Below are positions 63,966 through 64,000 of a DNA stretch of 64,000 nt, piece after piece. The notes beneath the pieces are model-generated. The model was given only the letters and a program-made list of their open reading frames with translations. It searched no databases and was not told the origin of the DNA. The DNA is taken from contig JADGBT010000004.1 in assembly GCA_015231375.1 (NCBI GenBank), forward strand, positions 1 through 64,000, written 5' to 3'. A program made the translations under genes and the position numbers. The stretch is from Magnetococcales bacterium. GTDB lineage: Bacteria; Pseudomonadota; Magnetococcia; Magnetococcales; Magnetaquicoccaceae. The number at the start of each line of letters is the position of its first letter. Position 1 is the first letter of the stretch.

Positions 63966-64000
63966 CCAGTCACGCCATCATCACTCGATCCGGCTTGGGC

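Overview
The window is a GC-rich Gram-negative chromosome segment. It carries a heptose-containing LPS core pathway, lipid A acyltransferase, MsbA, nonulosonic acid genes, large multi-PAS hybrid histidine kinases, c-di-GMP enzymes and an MSHA-type type IV pilus locus. This points to an environmental, surface-sensing proteobacterium. Magnetococcia-like or other deep-branching Proteobacteria would fit, but I cannot fix the taxon from sequence alone.

Layout. 1-9.9 kb is a signalling block on the minus strand: a response regulator-GGDEF protein cut by the window edge, an HPt module, a 1453-aa hybrid kinase, a second hybrid kinase with its own HPt, and small membrane proteins including a DUF3301 protein. 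The HPt module lies in frame with the 1453-aa kinase but behind an amber codon. At 10-11.8 kb is the ABC-F ATPase Uup. At 11.8-14.5 kb is an AT-rich island holding one large NACHT-family NTPase, probably horizontally acquired and a defence candidate, whose 3' end overlaps the 3' end of uup.

14.6-32.2 kb is one long plus-strand surface-sugar region. It starts with neuC-neuB-neuA (nonulosonic acid activation). A less familiar set follows: two radical SAM/SPASM enzymes, a shortened radical-SAM paralogue that has lost its cluster cysteines, a HAD phosphatase, an APH-like kinase, split transketolase subunits, a methyltransferase and an RmlD-like reductase. Then come Wzz, hldE, hldD, waaF, an LpxL-type acyltransferase and waaC. 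32.3-38.2 kb is a convergent minus-strand LPS operon (heptosyltransferase, glycosyltransferases, ligase/polymerase, MsbA). rmlD, a Cache-HAMP-GGDEF cyclase, a YbhN-like membrane protein and a Ser/Thr kinase with Sel1 repeats fill 38.4-45.8 kb.

46-64 kb is an MSHA-like type IV pilus locus in three transcription units: (i) a PilP/PilMN/PilO-like (MshK/I/J-like) set on the minus strand; (ii) a divergent prepilin plus Wzy-type putative pilin O-oligosaccharyltransferase on the plus strand; (iii) a minus-strand mshL-N-M-E-G operon ending in two large modular prepilins and a free DUF1566 adhesin-like protein. Units i and ii share an intergenic region with two divergent, well-matched sigma54 promoter motifs. 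The MshM protein is unusual: the ATPase is fused to a very long coiled coil, a peptidoglycan-binding domain and a SPOR domain. No rRNA, tRNA, insertion sequence or CRISPR array was recognised.
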